DNA of 36,028 bases from Scytalidium lignicola (taxonomy: Eukaryota > Ascomycota > Leotiomycetes), in the NCBI GenBank assembly GCA_002812745.2, contig NCSJ02000405.1, positions 1 to 36,028 of the forward strand, in the 5' to 3' direction. The translations under genes were made by a program, and so were the position numbers. Shown here in pieces: positions 10,623 to 19,009 of the stretch; position 1 is the first letter of the stretch, and the number at the start of each line of letters is the position of its first letter. Under the pieces are notes generated by a model. The model was not told the origin of the DNA and did no database searches. It saw nothing but the letters and a program-made list of their open reading frames with translations.

Positions 10623-12692
10623 CTAGTCTAAATCAACTACTATACCCTCACCTATTAAACTAACAGCATTACCTCGAGTATTTGCCCTTGCTCGCTTCCT
10701 CCTGTTGTTATTGGAGCTTTCAGGTGGTTCAATCAAGGCTCGTTCAGTACGAATAGCTAGCCTTGACAACCTTCCACAATCATGCTCATCCTTATGACAG
10801 TGTACTGTACAATCCTTTCCTTCTTTAAAACAACGACACCTTTTGGTGCTACACTGACCTTTACACTGGCATGATATACTAACTCGCTGGCTAGTAGATG
10901 CCTCCCTAGCTACTGCAGTTAATGTAACCTTTTTGGTGGTTTCTGGAAAGCTAATATCTGGCCATAGGCTCTGGTCAACTATCCCTAATTCCTTAGTAGG
11001 CATCAAGCGTTCAAGGACTCCTGATTGAGTAACAACTTGATATCTATAAGGGTGTGGTTCAGCTAATATTTGGCCATATAACCGTCGATTATCAGTGGCT
11101 GTTCTGTCTTCCCTAGGAACCTTAATTGTAACGATATCTCCAAGTTCAAAGTGTTGAATATCATGTTTTTTTGAGTACTTTTCCACCATTCTGGTCCTTG
11201 CTTTTTGAGTCGATATTTGAGCTTGTTGAATTACTGGATCTGTTGATTGAAACGCTGTAGCTGTAGTAGTTGTAGTAGCTGTAGTAGCTGTAGTAGCTGT
11301 GGTAGCAATGGTTCCAGTAGTAGCTGTAGTAATGGCTGTAGTAGTAGNTGTAGTAGTAGCTGTAGTAGTAGCTGTAGTAGTAGCTGTAGTAGTAGCTCTA
11401 GTAGTAGCTCTAGTAGTAGCTCTAGTAGTAGGAGATTCAACCTCTATACTTGCTTGAACATTGGTTTTAGCATCATACCACTGTTCAAGCGAATTCCTGA
11501 TTGGTGGAGTGATTTGAACATTGATTTCTGAGCCACTTTCAGGGCTGAATTGCATGGTAACTTGAGAACCTGGCCGTGGCTGAATATCAATATTAACCCT
11601 TGAATTGTTCATGGTTAATAATTGTGGATCAATTGGTAATTCAAGCTCCAAATCTTACTCCAAAATTGGAGGTAAATTTGGATCTTCTTAAAGCACTCTA
11701 ATGCTCATATCTTTGTGTTCTTGACTGTTTAACCACTTGAATTGAGTGCTACAATCCCTGAATAATAATTCAATAGGTGGACAGTCAATTGTTGAGTGTT
11801 TTTGAAGGTTCATGGCCAAGGTAACTTCCATTAATCCATCAACCTATTCAGTTGAGCCATTATCCATTTTCCAGGCTCTGATTTTGCTTTCAACCACTCC
11901 ATTTGCTTGTTCAACAAGGCCTTGAGTTTGAGGTGTTCGAGGCTTCCCATTGATAAGTTTAATACTATATTTGTGTAATATGATTAAGAAGGCACCTTTG
12001 AATTCTTTGCTGTTATTACATTAAACAATTTTTAGAGGAAAAAATGCCATAATAAATTGAGCAAAGGCATGTGTAATTGGAATGGATTCTTTACTTTTGA
12101 GTGGGTATAGTTGTGAATATTTTGTAAAATGGTCCTTGATATGCAATATCCACTTATATTTGCCAGAAGGTTTATGTCTTATATCGATCAAATCCACCTG
12201 AACGCGTTCTTATGCTTTTTCAGTAACAATAAGCTTGAGTGGAGCTTTAGTAGCAGATGGCTTGTTTAAGGTACAGTTCTTGTACCTTTTGAGGACCCAT
12301 TCAACGTCATGACGCTTGATTCCATGGTAATTTTGTTCAATTACTGGCTATACTTTATTACGCCCTGCATGGAGGAGTTTAATATGTTCTTGAACAATAA
12401 TATCAAATACCTTACTATCTTGAACAACATATCTTGATTTAGGATGGCGTGAATCAGGTAATCGATATAATTGACGATCCTTAAGGTCATAGAGAGTAAG
12501 TGCTCTATGTTTCAGGTTGGCATCCGCTTGGTTCTCAGCCTTGAGTTGTGGGTTATCCAAAAACACATGCATTCTTTGCCAGTGTTGTGGATTGATTTGT
12601 TCCTTGTTAACATAACCTTCACTGTATATATATTCTTGAAAAGCAAAGCGTACATCGTTAGGAAAGGGGTTGATTGCTTCAATTGATGTCAT
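10623..12692 (-). pseudogene. Integrase-type transposase, single frame with six premature stops
   Basis: From ATG at 12692 to the stop at 10623 one frame of about 689 codons runs with no frameshift. It is interrupted at 12348 (TAG), 12210 (TAA), 12021 (TAA), 11844 (TAG), 11688 (TAA) and 11655 (TAA). Order: an N-terminal region; an HHCC-type zinc motif (EHIKLLHAG, then YHGIKRHDVEWVLKRYKNC); an integrase core with QVDLIDI (first Asp, near 12192), a second-Asp block reading CNNSKEF, and GLVEQANGVVE (catalytic Glu, near 11910). A Thr/Ala/Arg low-complexity linker follows, then a C-terminal Cys-rich module (CQCKGQC, KRCRC, CTVHCH). The family normally has Asp-Asn-Gly before the KEF; here Asn-Asn-Ser is G-to-A damage, so the second catalytic Asp is lost. 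The first zinc Cys is likewise Tyr (LKRY). The protein cannot be active. Confidence 0.83.
11254..11431 (-). repeat. Trinucleotide/dodecamer repeat inside the transposase frame
   Basis: Imperfect GTA/GCT triplets (on the plus strand GTAGTAGCT and GTAGTAGCTGTA units) encode a Thr-rich linker (TRATTRATT, TTATTT) between the integrase core and the Cys-rich tail. Opposite-strand open frames here are pure repeat shadows. An N lies at 11348 in frame. Confidence 0.85.
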
Positions 12693-12813
12693 GTTGAATA
12701 AAAAATAGCTGAATTGAAGGTTTCAAAGTGGGAGAACCATATTATTTAAACCTACACCGCCAGTGTGGGGTAAAGCACCTTTGAATGTGGCCATATGCCT
12801 TCAAATTAGACCT

Positions 12814-12963
12814 CAAAACACCTCCAAAAGTGCCTTCAAATTGCGGTCGCTTTACGTATGGGCTAGACCATACGTAAAGTGATTTATTTACGTATGGGCT
12901 AGTCCATTTGTAAATGGCCTAGCCCATTTACGAATGGCCATTATTTACGTATGGGCTGGAACA
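12814..12963 (+). repeat. Right terminal inverted repeat
   Basis: Reverse complement of the left terminal repeat, with the same ordered CCATACGTAAA-type motifs. The few differences include C/T and G/A transitions near the inner edge (GGAGGCAC on the left, GGAGGTGT on the right). Confidence 0.88.
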
Positions 12964-12966
12964 AAT

Positions 12967-13780
12967 ACAATGCAGCACCCAATTAACGTTAACTGCAATG
13001 CTCTCTCCATACTAGGTCAAGCTGACTAACCATCATCCATGATCTAATGTTAAAACGTAGGTTATTGCATATCTGCATTCTTCAGTGAGGAAACGTAATT
13101 TCTTAATCAGCAAGTCTCTCACCAGTCTCTCCGTTATCTTTCCAGCTAACGGAACGGACATAAGTGCCACGTATACCGAATCAAATCTGATGTCACCCAC
13201 CAATAGCCTTGGAAACAAAGAGGAGTGCAAATTTGCAATATCTAGAACGAAAAGTTTATTATTTATTCATCTTATGAGTCCATCGCTACTGTATTAAATA
13301 TAGAGAAAATCATTATATCTCTCTAATATGTTGTTATGAAGCCCTTCTTAGAAAGTAATCGGGTCGGGGAGGCTATGCTAATCTGTCACGTGATTCTCTC
13401 CATCACCGCTGCCTATAGATAATTCCGAGCTTTCCATACCATATAGAACACCAGCTCTATACAAATCTAGATACCGTTTGGCTAGAGAACTCATCAAACA
13501 TCACTTGGCTGCACTCCTACCTACATCACATCCAAACATAATCATAAATATATTTACTTCTGTGGACAGTCACGAGTTCCAAGCCTATATCCATGCCACT
13601 ACCATTTATTTTGTTTTAGCTCATGATAGAACAACTCATTCAGAACTTCCCATAGCAGAACCTAATATAAGTGATACGAATGTGAAGATGATTTTTAGGG
13701 GAATGATCGCATTATTCAACGCAAAGAGATTAGCTGTCACGCTTGTGAACCGAATAAAGTTTAAAGACTTGAAGGTTTTT
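12967..13780. other. Intergenic, no convincing gene
   Basis: Composition is normal. The minus-strand open frame 13033-13230 (65 codons, containing GDIRFDSVYVALMSVPLAGK) looks protein-like but has no recognisable family, no clear exon partners and no stated function. An overlapping plus-strand frame from 13478 begins at TTG rather than ATG and is not supported. A TCACGTGA palindrome at 13386-13393 is an E-box-like sequence with no gene clearly attached. Confidence 0.4.
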
Positions 13781-14182
13781 TAACTAAGAGCAAGTTAAGT
13801 TAATAACTTTACCCTTTTCTCTATAATACTAGGTAGAGTGAGTAAAGCTTTTTTTTATAATGCTCAAGTATGAGTAAAATACAATTAACGTATATTGACT
13901 ATGAAAGAAGCAGACGATCAAAGAGTTATTACTAATACTCAAACATGTTAGAGGACTTTTCTAAACTAACTTAACATGCTGAAAAAAGTGTAAAATTGAT
14001 AACTAAAAAATATTTCCTTCAAAAAGGACTTAAACCTAATCATTTTCAAAATCTTTCACATTTAGCCTAACATTACTTTTACTAAATTTATCTGCTCATT
14101 TAGTTGTCTTAAATCTTAATGGTAAAATAACAATTTTTTAGTTAATATTATAAGTTGTACAATTTCTTACTTCTAATCTTAT
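13781..14182. other. AT-rich stretch beside a solo LTR
   Basis: About 400 bp of A+T-rich sequence with no coding frame and no repeat I can match within the window. It directly abuts the solo LTR at 14183 and could be degraded element DNA. Confidence 0.4.
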
Positions 14183-14345
14183 TGTTGGTAGATTATTGGG
14201 TGTGTAATTAGGTAGCGCAAGCGAGCGAAGCTGTTACAGCTTCGCAACGCTCACACCCCCTTTCGAACGATTAAACCATGATTAAGCACAACTAGTATAT
14301 TACGTATAGATACGTACCGCACTACGTGCTGCAGGTGAACCGACA
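14183..14345 (+). mobile_element. Solo LTR (about 163 bp) of the Copia family found at 31-34 kb
   Basis: The plus strand starts TGTTGGTAG and ends GAACCGACA, the TGTYGG..CCRACA ends of an LTR. Its reverse complement aligns along most of its length with 30954 to about 31110. Both begin TGTCGGTTCAC, and the differences are mostly C-to-T or G-to-A in the latter (CCTGCAGCACGTAG against TTGTAACATGTAG). It holds a 21-bp hairpin (14225-14245, GCGAAGCTGT and ACAGCTTCGC around one T). It keeps its CpGs, so it is far less mutated than the Copia copy. The flanking 5-mers (CTTAT and AGAAC) do not form a target duplication. Confidence 0.72.
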
Positions 14346-15240
14346 AGAACAAAAAACTCACACAACTAATTTAATCTAATTTAACTCTTTGCAGTACACC
14401 GTCTGCCATAATTTTGCAAATCACTGTCGTATTACTGATGCATAATATTGTATGCAAAAACGCAGAAATCATTAATCAAACTCTTCGTAAAGCACCTGGC
14501 TGGCTATAAACGCTTAGTAACTAACATATGACGAGCATCAAAATTCCGTTTAGCATACTTGATTCACTCTGTTTGCTGTAATAAGCAAAGGCTCGCAACC
14601 AAGAGGCTGGATGGTGGTTCTTCCTTGCCACGTAGACTTATTATTGCATCTCTACAATGAGGCCTCCCTCGTTCTAATCAGTTACTGGGTCCGATAACTT
14701 GCCTGTCTCCCGGTAGTCTGGCACTATGACACGTATCCCCACATATGTCGAGATTAATATGCGGCGAGCAGTATAGCTGCATATCAGAGGAATGACGTGA
14801 GTCATTGTACCTAGAACCCACTCCCACATTACGTTACTAGACAATGCATCACGAGCAGGCTGGAATGAAAGTGCAACGCTCACAGGCTTCAAGCCATCTC
14901 CATATCATATCACGATTGGATAAATCCATGCTCTTGGAGTTACATTGGTGCAACTACCCCTCCCCGCCTATGTAGCCTGTTCCAACACATGTAAGGCCTC
15001 ATTTTTGGGTGTATGCCGGTGACTAGGCTGTTGCAAAAATCTGTTATACAGTTTATAGGAAATATAATGGAGAGTGAATGTGGGGAATTGATACCCGACC
15101 CATTTTCTCTTATGCAGAAGATTAAAAGCATACGATTATCCTCAATGTTCTAAAGTAAGAACCCAACAACCACCGTACAGCAATCACTACAGACAGTTCT
15201 TGTTAAATTTTATTATATAACTCCAATTCAGAGGAGCATG
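14346..15240. other. Intergenic, no convincing gene
   Basis: Normal composition with minus-strand open frames at 14674-14892 and 14940-15131. The first (containing STYVGIRVIVPDYRETGKLSDPV) reads like real protein but matches no family I can name, has no evident start context and is short. I see no RNA gene or element ends here. Confidence 0.35.
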
Positions 15241-15252
15241 TGCTCGGTAGAT

Positions 15253-15260
15253 TATAAAAG
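15253..15260 (+). promoter_or_regulatory. TATA box candidate for the coiled-coil gene
   Basis: TATAAAAG lies 106 bp upstream of the ATG at 15366. The intervening leader is pyrimidine-rich and lacks other ATGs, which fits a short 5' UTR. Confidence 0.5.
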
Positions 15261-15365
15261 CACAACTTCCTACTTCAAGCATTTTCAACCCCTAGCCTGG
15301 CCCTTTCAATTAACTAGGATCACTTGCATCTAGTCTAGCATATAGCAATAGTACAGACAATCAAA

Positions 15366-17032
15366 ATGTGTGCTGCTAACGGTGAACGGATTTCTCCCAA
15401 CTTCTCTAGCTCTACTCTTTCCTGTCTGGGGAAGGAGCTCATGGATTTGGGCGAAAAAATCATGAAGGTGAAGGATCTCAGCAAGTATGACCAACTTGCT
15501 GAAGAGAATCAACGTCTCGAGGGGAAACTACGGTCCACAATTAAAGAGTTAAAAGGGGCAAAAGATGATATCGAAGACCTTGAAGCTGAAAAGGAGACGC
15601 TAAAGGATGAGTTTGGCAAGCGGTACACAGAATGGAATTCTTCTATTAATAAAGAAGAAGAGCTAAAGAAGCAGATAGATAACCTACAAACAAAATTGAA
15701 AAAGGCAAATAATGAAGCAGAATCTGATAGAAATATGGCAATAAAGTTACAGAAGCAGTTAAATTCGAATAAGAAAGCAACAGATGGTTTAAAGAATAGT
15801 CTGGAAGAGACAAAGGGGGAGTTGAAGTCCAAGGACTTGGAGCTGAATGGGGCTAAACAGGCGCTAAAATTTTGCGAAAGTGAGTTGGAAAAGCAGAAGG
15901 GAGAGCTAGGGATAGAGAATCTTCGCCTTCAAGACTTGTGAGTAATGACACAACTCAAGTGATGAAAGGTTATACTCACCCTCACACAGAGCTGCCGACT
16001 TCAGTACTTTGGCAGTTAAATGTCACGAGCTTGCAAAGAAATTCTTTTACACCGAATTACAGGAATATCCAATCTCAGTAAGTTCATCACTAAGCATTCT
16101 TGATTTTTCTTAGGCTGATCATTAATCAGGATGAGTACTGGAAAAGGCTCTGTGATTCTGGCTTTGTCGGGGCTACTCTTCGCAAAACACCTTGGTCCAA
16201 CTCCATCCCAGCTCAATGTATCCGCATGGCGACGGCAGAGAACATCATAGCCCACAAACTAAGTTCTAATATTTTCAAACAGTATTACTTACCCGCTTTG
16301 GCTTCTGAACGAAAGACGATTGATGATGTGTTGAAGAAGCTTGACCAACCACATAAAGAGGCAATTTTCCGTGTACAATTGCTAGCTGCCTACGAGGCTC
16401 AAGAGCAGGACTATATTAGAACACTTGTGGAAGCTACCTTGGATGAAATCTCTAAACCTCTCAACCTATTGCTCTTTACTCCAGCTTCTCGGGAGAACTT
16501 TCGATCTGCCCTCAAAGAGTTTTTGAGTGAGGCTCTAAAGCTATGGCGGACAGTTCAGCGAAGTGCAATAAAGGGACAGGTCCGAAATAAGCCAGAACAC
16601 AGTATCTTCAACGATTCCGAAGACCCGTTCTGGGGTCAAAATGAGGACTATAACGATTCGTCAGTAGAAGTGCCTGATGATCAAATTCCTCCTCAGGAAG
16701 AACCCGTCATGTCTCTATTCCCTCAAGTACTCCTCGGTAGTAATGTGGTATATAATGGTTGTGCCCTTTGGTCAGATCAGAAAGTGGTTGTTGCTGCCAA
16801 TATAGAGTTTAGTAAGTTAAACTCACGCAGCACTCTCCAGGGTCGTGGACTAGCACGACGAGATAGTACAAGGCAGAGGCAAAGTTCCATCAGTTTATCA
16901 AGCCATGGGAGGGTGAACGATCCGACAACGCCGACGAGCCCTTATGTAAATCAATCTTTTTTAGAGCAATTGAACAATCGGAGGATGTCCTTTCCAGGAC
17001 AACGGTCAGATCCCAGTGGAAACGTTGGTTGA
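15366..17032 (+). CDS. Coiled-coil protein of unknown function, two introns, intact
   Basis: Exons 15366-15937, 15990-16077 and 16130-17032 join to 521 codons including the stop (520 residues). Intron 1 (GTGAGT..CACACAG) and intron 2 (GTAAGT..CTGAT..AATCAG) are both 52 nt, and both splices keep the frame, which is the evidence for this model. The ATG has A at -3. Residues about 35-190 form a long Lys/Glu/Gln-rich coiled coil (LAEENQRLEGKL, EDLEAEKETLKDEF). A predicted globular, mostly helical part follows (AADFSTLAVKCHELAKKF, then DEYWKRLCDSGFVGATLR). The C-terminus is Ser/Arg/Thr-rich and likely disordered. The arrangement resembles a widespread uncharacterised Pezizomycotina family. There is no signal peptide, membrane segment or catalytic motif. 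A structural or scaffold role is only an inference. Confidence 0.82.
15938..15989 (+). other. Intron 1 of the coiled-coil gene (52 nt)
   Basis: Donor GTGAGT, a TACTCAC branch-like sequence, acceptor ACACAG. Splicing joins TT to A to make a Leu codon and continues into Ala-Ala-Asp-Phe. Without it the frame stops at 15939-15941. Confidence 0.85.
16078..16129 (+). other. Intron 2 of the coiled-coil gene (52 nt)
   Basis: Donor GTAAGT, branch-like GGCTGATC, acceptor AATCAG, phase 0. The nearer acceptor at 16113 would leave a 36-nt intron and run into a stop within four codons, so the later acceptor is preferred. Confidence 0.82.
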
Positions 17033-18034
17033 GGATAATTAGGCATCAAGGTCGCCATGAGCAGGTTCCGCAAGAGTGAAGGCCTAACCATGAGTCGCTT
17101 GGAGTTTGGCTTCCGGGTCGATTTGCAGGTTCGGGTTCCTGGGGTAGAGGGTGTAAAATTGGTGCTCGACACTAAAATTGCCTTTTTAGGGGCTCTTTCT
17201 TCCTCGTCTTCACTGATATTCCTAATAAAGCTTAACCAATGTCTCTAAATTAGCTTTTGACCTCTTTTAGAATAGAACTGTAATTTTTTGTCTTTCGAAA
17301 AATTCCTTAATTACTAAATGGCTCATATTAGACTTAGAGACCTGATCCCTGCCAATCTCTAGATTCACCGGAACCCATCGCAACTCCCTTCTCCAGACAC
17401 TCCTTGCCCTTACCCGTACATACCACGTCAAACAGATAACATCCCATATCCTACTTTGCCTCTGTACTTATGAAACGAAAGTATGGAGGGGAAGCAGTAC
17501 GAGCAAAACCTAATGTGGCCCCTAGTTCAGGCAATACTTCCCGCTTATGAGTCTTTGCTCGAGTGTCTAAATATACCTGGCAATATTGGGCGCCCAGGAG
17601 CAAGATTTTGTTCCTTTACTCGAGGTCCAGAATGCCGCGGATAGGCTATAATACAGATATACAAACTCAACTGTACAAGGACTGTAATCTTTTATATACT
17701 GTATATATATATGGTGTATTGCTCTTTGTAAAGTTAATAATCAGATATATCAATTCATTTCTTCATTCTCTTGCGACACTAGCACCTTCAACCTTTTTGG
17801 TATTTAGATGAAGGAAATACCACATGTGAAACTCCAATTCACCACAGAGCAATAGCAGCAAAAGGAGAGAAACTTAGGTAAACTTAGGTTAGGACCTAAG
17901 TTTGTTTCCTTTAGAAGGTGGGTAACAAATTGCTTGATATTATACACTTTTATACAAAAAATCACCCTGGTCAAAAGGAGCTTACATGGGTAAAGCATTA
18001 AATAAGGGTTAAAAGTAAAAGGAGCAAGGGGGTG
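17033..18034. other. Intergenic; one small ATG frame, function unknown
   Basis: The only ATG frame of note is 17483-17644 (+), 53 codons, with ordinary codon use (MWPLVQAILPAYESLLECLN inside). An upstream piece near 17318 (MAHIRLRDLIPANL then stop) could be part of the same decayed gene, because peptide-like sequence continues between them through stops. I recognise no family. The remainder to 18034 shows no gene, RNA or element ends. Confidence 0.35.
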
Positions 18035-18082
18035 TTTGGATTCAGCTTTTTGGACCTCCTTTTGCGAAAAGCTGAATCCAAA
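18035..18082 (+). repeat. Small fold-back (MITE-like) inverted repeat
   Basis: Perfect 16-bp arms (TTTGGATTCAGCTTTT at 18035-18050 and its complement at 18067-18082) surround a 16-nt loop. Flanking G/C-rich bases extend the pairing imperfectly (GGGGGTG on the left, CGGGGCC on the right). It looks like a minimal MITE or a strong RNA hairpin. No clear target duplication is seen. Confidence 0.6.
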
Positions 18083-19009
18083 CGGGGCCTAAAATGAATA
18101 TGCATCTACTGCAAATAGATAGTAGAGAGAACTAGCTCTCAGTGCAATAAGACAATGAGCTTACTAATCTATTATGGTTTTCATGCTTATAATCGCATGT
18201 GTTTGATCAGCCAAAATAGAATGGTTAGACAGCATTAGTCTGTATTCATCATTGAATGCATCATATTGATTAAGTTCCAAGACCCCAGGATTCTATAATC
18301 CTTCGCTAATGATTGATTATCGTTACTATTGCCAGGTTATTCACACGAATCGTAATAAGTAGTCATATAACTGAATTAACTAATAACTTGCTTGCCTCCT
18401 CTTATGCTATGCTCCGGGGGTCAAGTACGCTGTATATGTAGACAGGTTGAGCTCCAATAAGTCTTTCTCTCCTGAATTCTCCTGAACCCCTGAACTAAGC
18501 TCAATATCTCAACCTAAATATATAGTTAATGAGCTGAACATTTAGTTCTCAGCTCCTTATCTTTTACCAGTCAACAGTTCCTTTCGAATTTGAGGCCTCC
18601 CAAATCTCCCCCACCCCCCATACATATGCCAAATGCGTTCACCAGAGGCCTCATGCTTACAATACCACATCCCTTCCTCGGAGCCACCAATATCACTAGG
18701 TTTGTCGTATGCCTTTCTTCAAGACTCTATCGGATCCTGTCACTGAACACAGTACACATGGAGGAAGTGAAATCGTGTCTCGACAAAGTGAACTGTGTAA
18801 CCCTTCCTATTTTTTAGCTCCGATCATCAAGAAGAAACACCAGTTACTCCATCTTTCTTTAAAGCCTTGTCGCATTCGAGAGGGTAGTTATAAATTATAT
18901 ATCCTGTCTATCTAATGCAACACTTCGTATTCCACTATATTGTTCTACATATGGTAGTATTAAAGGAATATATTTTCTCATTATTCTCCATCTCCACTAA
19001 AATTTCACC
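18083..19009. other. Intergenic, upstream of the helicase pseudogene
   Basis: Normal composition, short overlapping frames only, none with recognisable motifs. It contains a C-rich run (18605-18620). If the helicase gene was once intact, part of this region would have been its promoter. Confidence 0.35.

Larger units (their letters stand above)
10449..12963 (-). mobile_element. Ginger-like integrase (DDE) DNA transposon, inactivated
   Basis: This 2.5 kb element is bounded by long terminal inverted repeats (about 10449-10600 and 12814-12963) that begin TGTTCCAGCCC and end GGGCTGGAACA, so it has TG..CA ends. It carries one minus-strand gene with a retroviral-type integrase core and a cysteine-rich C-terminus. 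That combination is known from Ginger/KRBA2-related cut-and-paste transposons, whose transposase descends from LTR-retrotransposon integrases. The inverted match extends 3 bp further (ATT/AAT). I find no clean target-site duplication. It sits exactly at the junction between AT-rich DNA and the gene island. What I see is the ends and the integrase; the Ginger assignment is by architecture. Confidence 0.75.

Noticed and set aside
11247..11531. Plus-strand Cys/Ser-rich open frame
   Set aside because: It is the reverse shadow of the triplet repeat in the transposase gene.
10441..12970. Target-site duplication for the Ginger-like element
   Set aside because: Flanks tested at TG..CA ends and at ends extended by 3 bp (CATT/AATA, AAAC/ACAA) do not match; none is claimed.
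13478..13783. 101-codon plus-strand frame
   Set aside because: It begins at TTG, has no recognisable domain or splice partners, and runs into AT-rich DNA.
14225..14245. Strong 21-bp hairpin considered as a terminator or small RNA
   Set aside because: It lies inside the solo LTR and is explained as part of that element.
16078..16113. A 36-nt second intron in the coiled-coil gene
   Set aside because: Splicing at this acceptor leads to a stop within four codons. The acceptor at 16129 gives a normal 52-nt intron and an intact protein.
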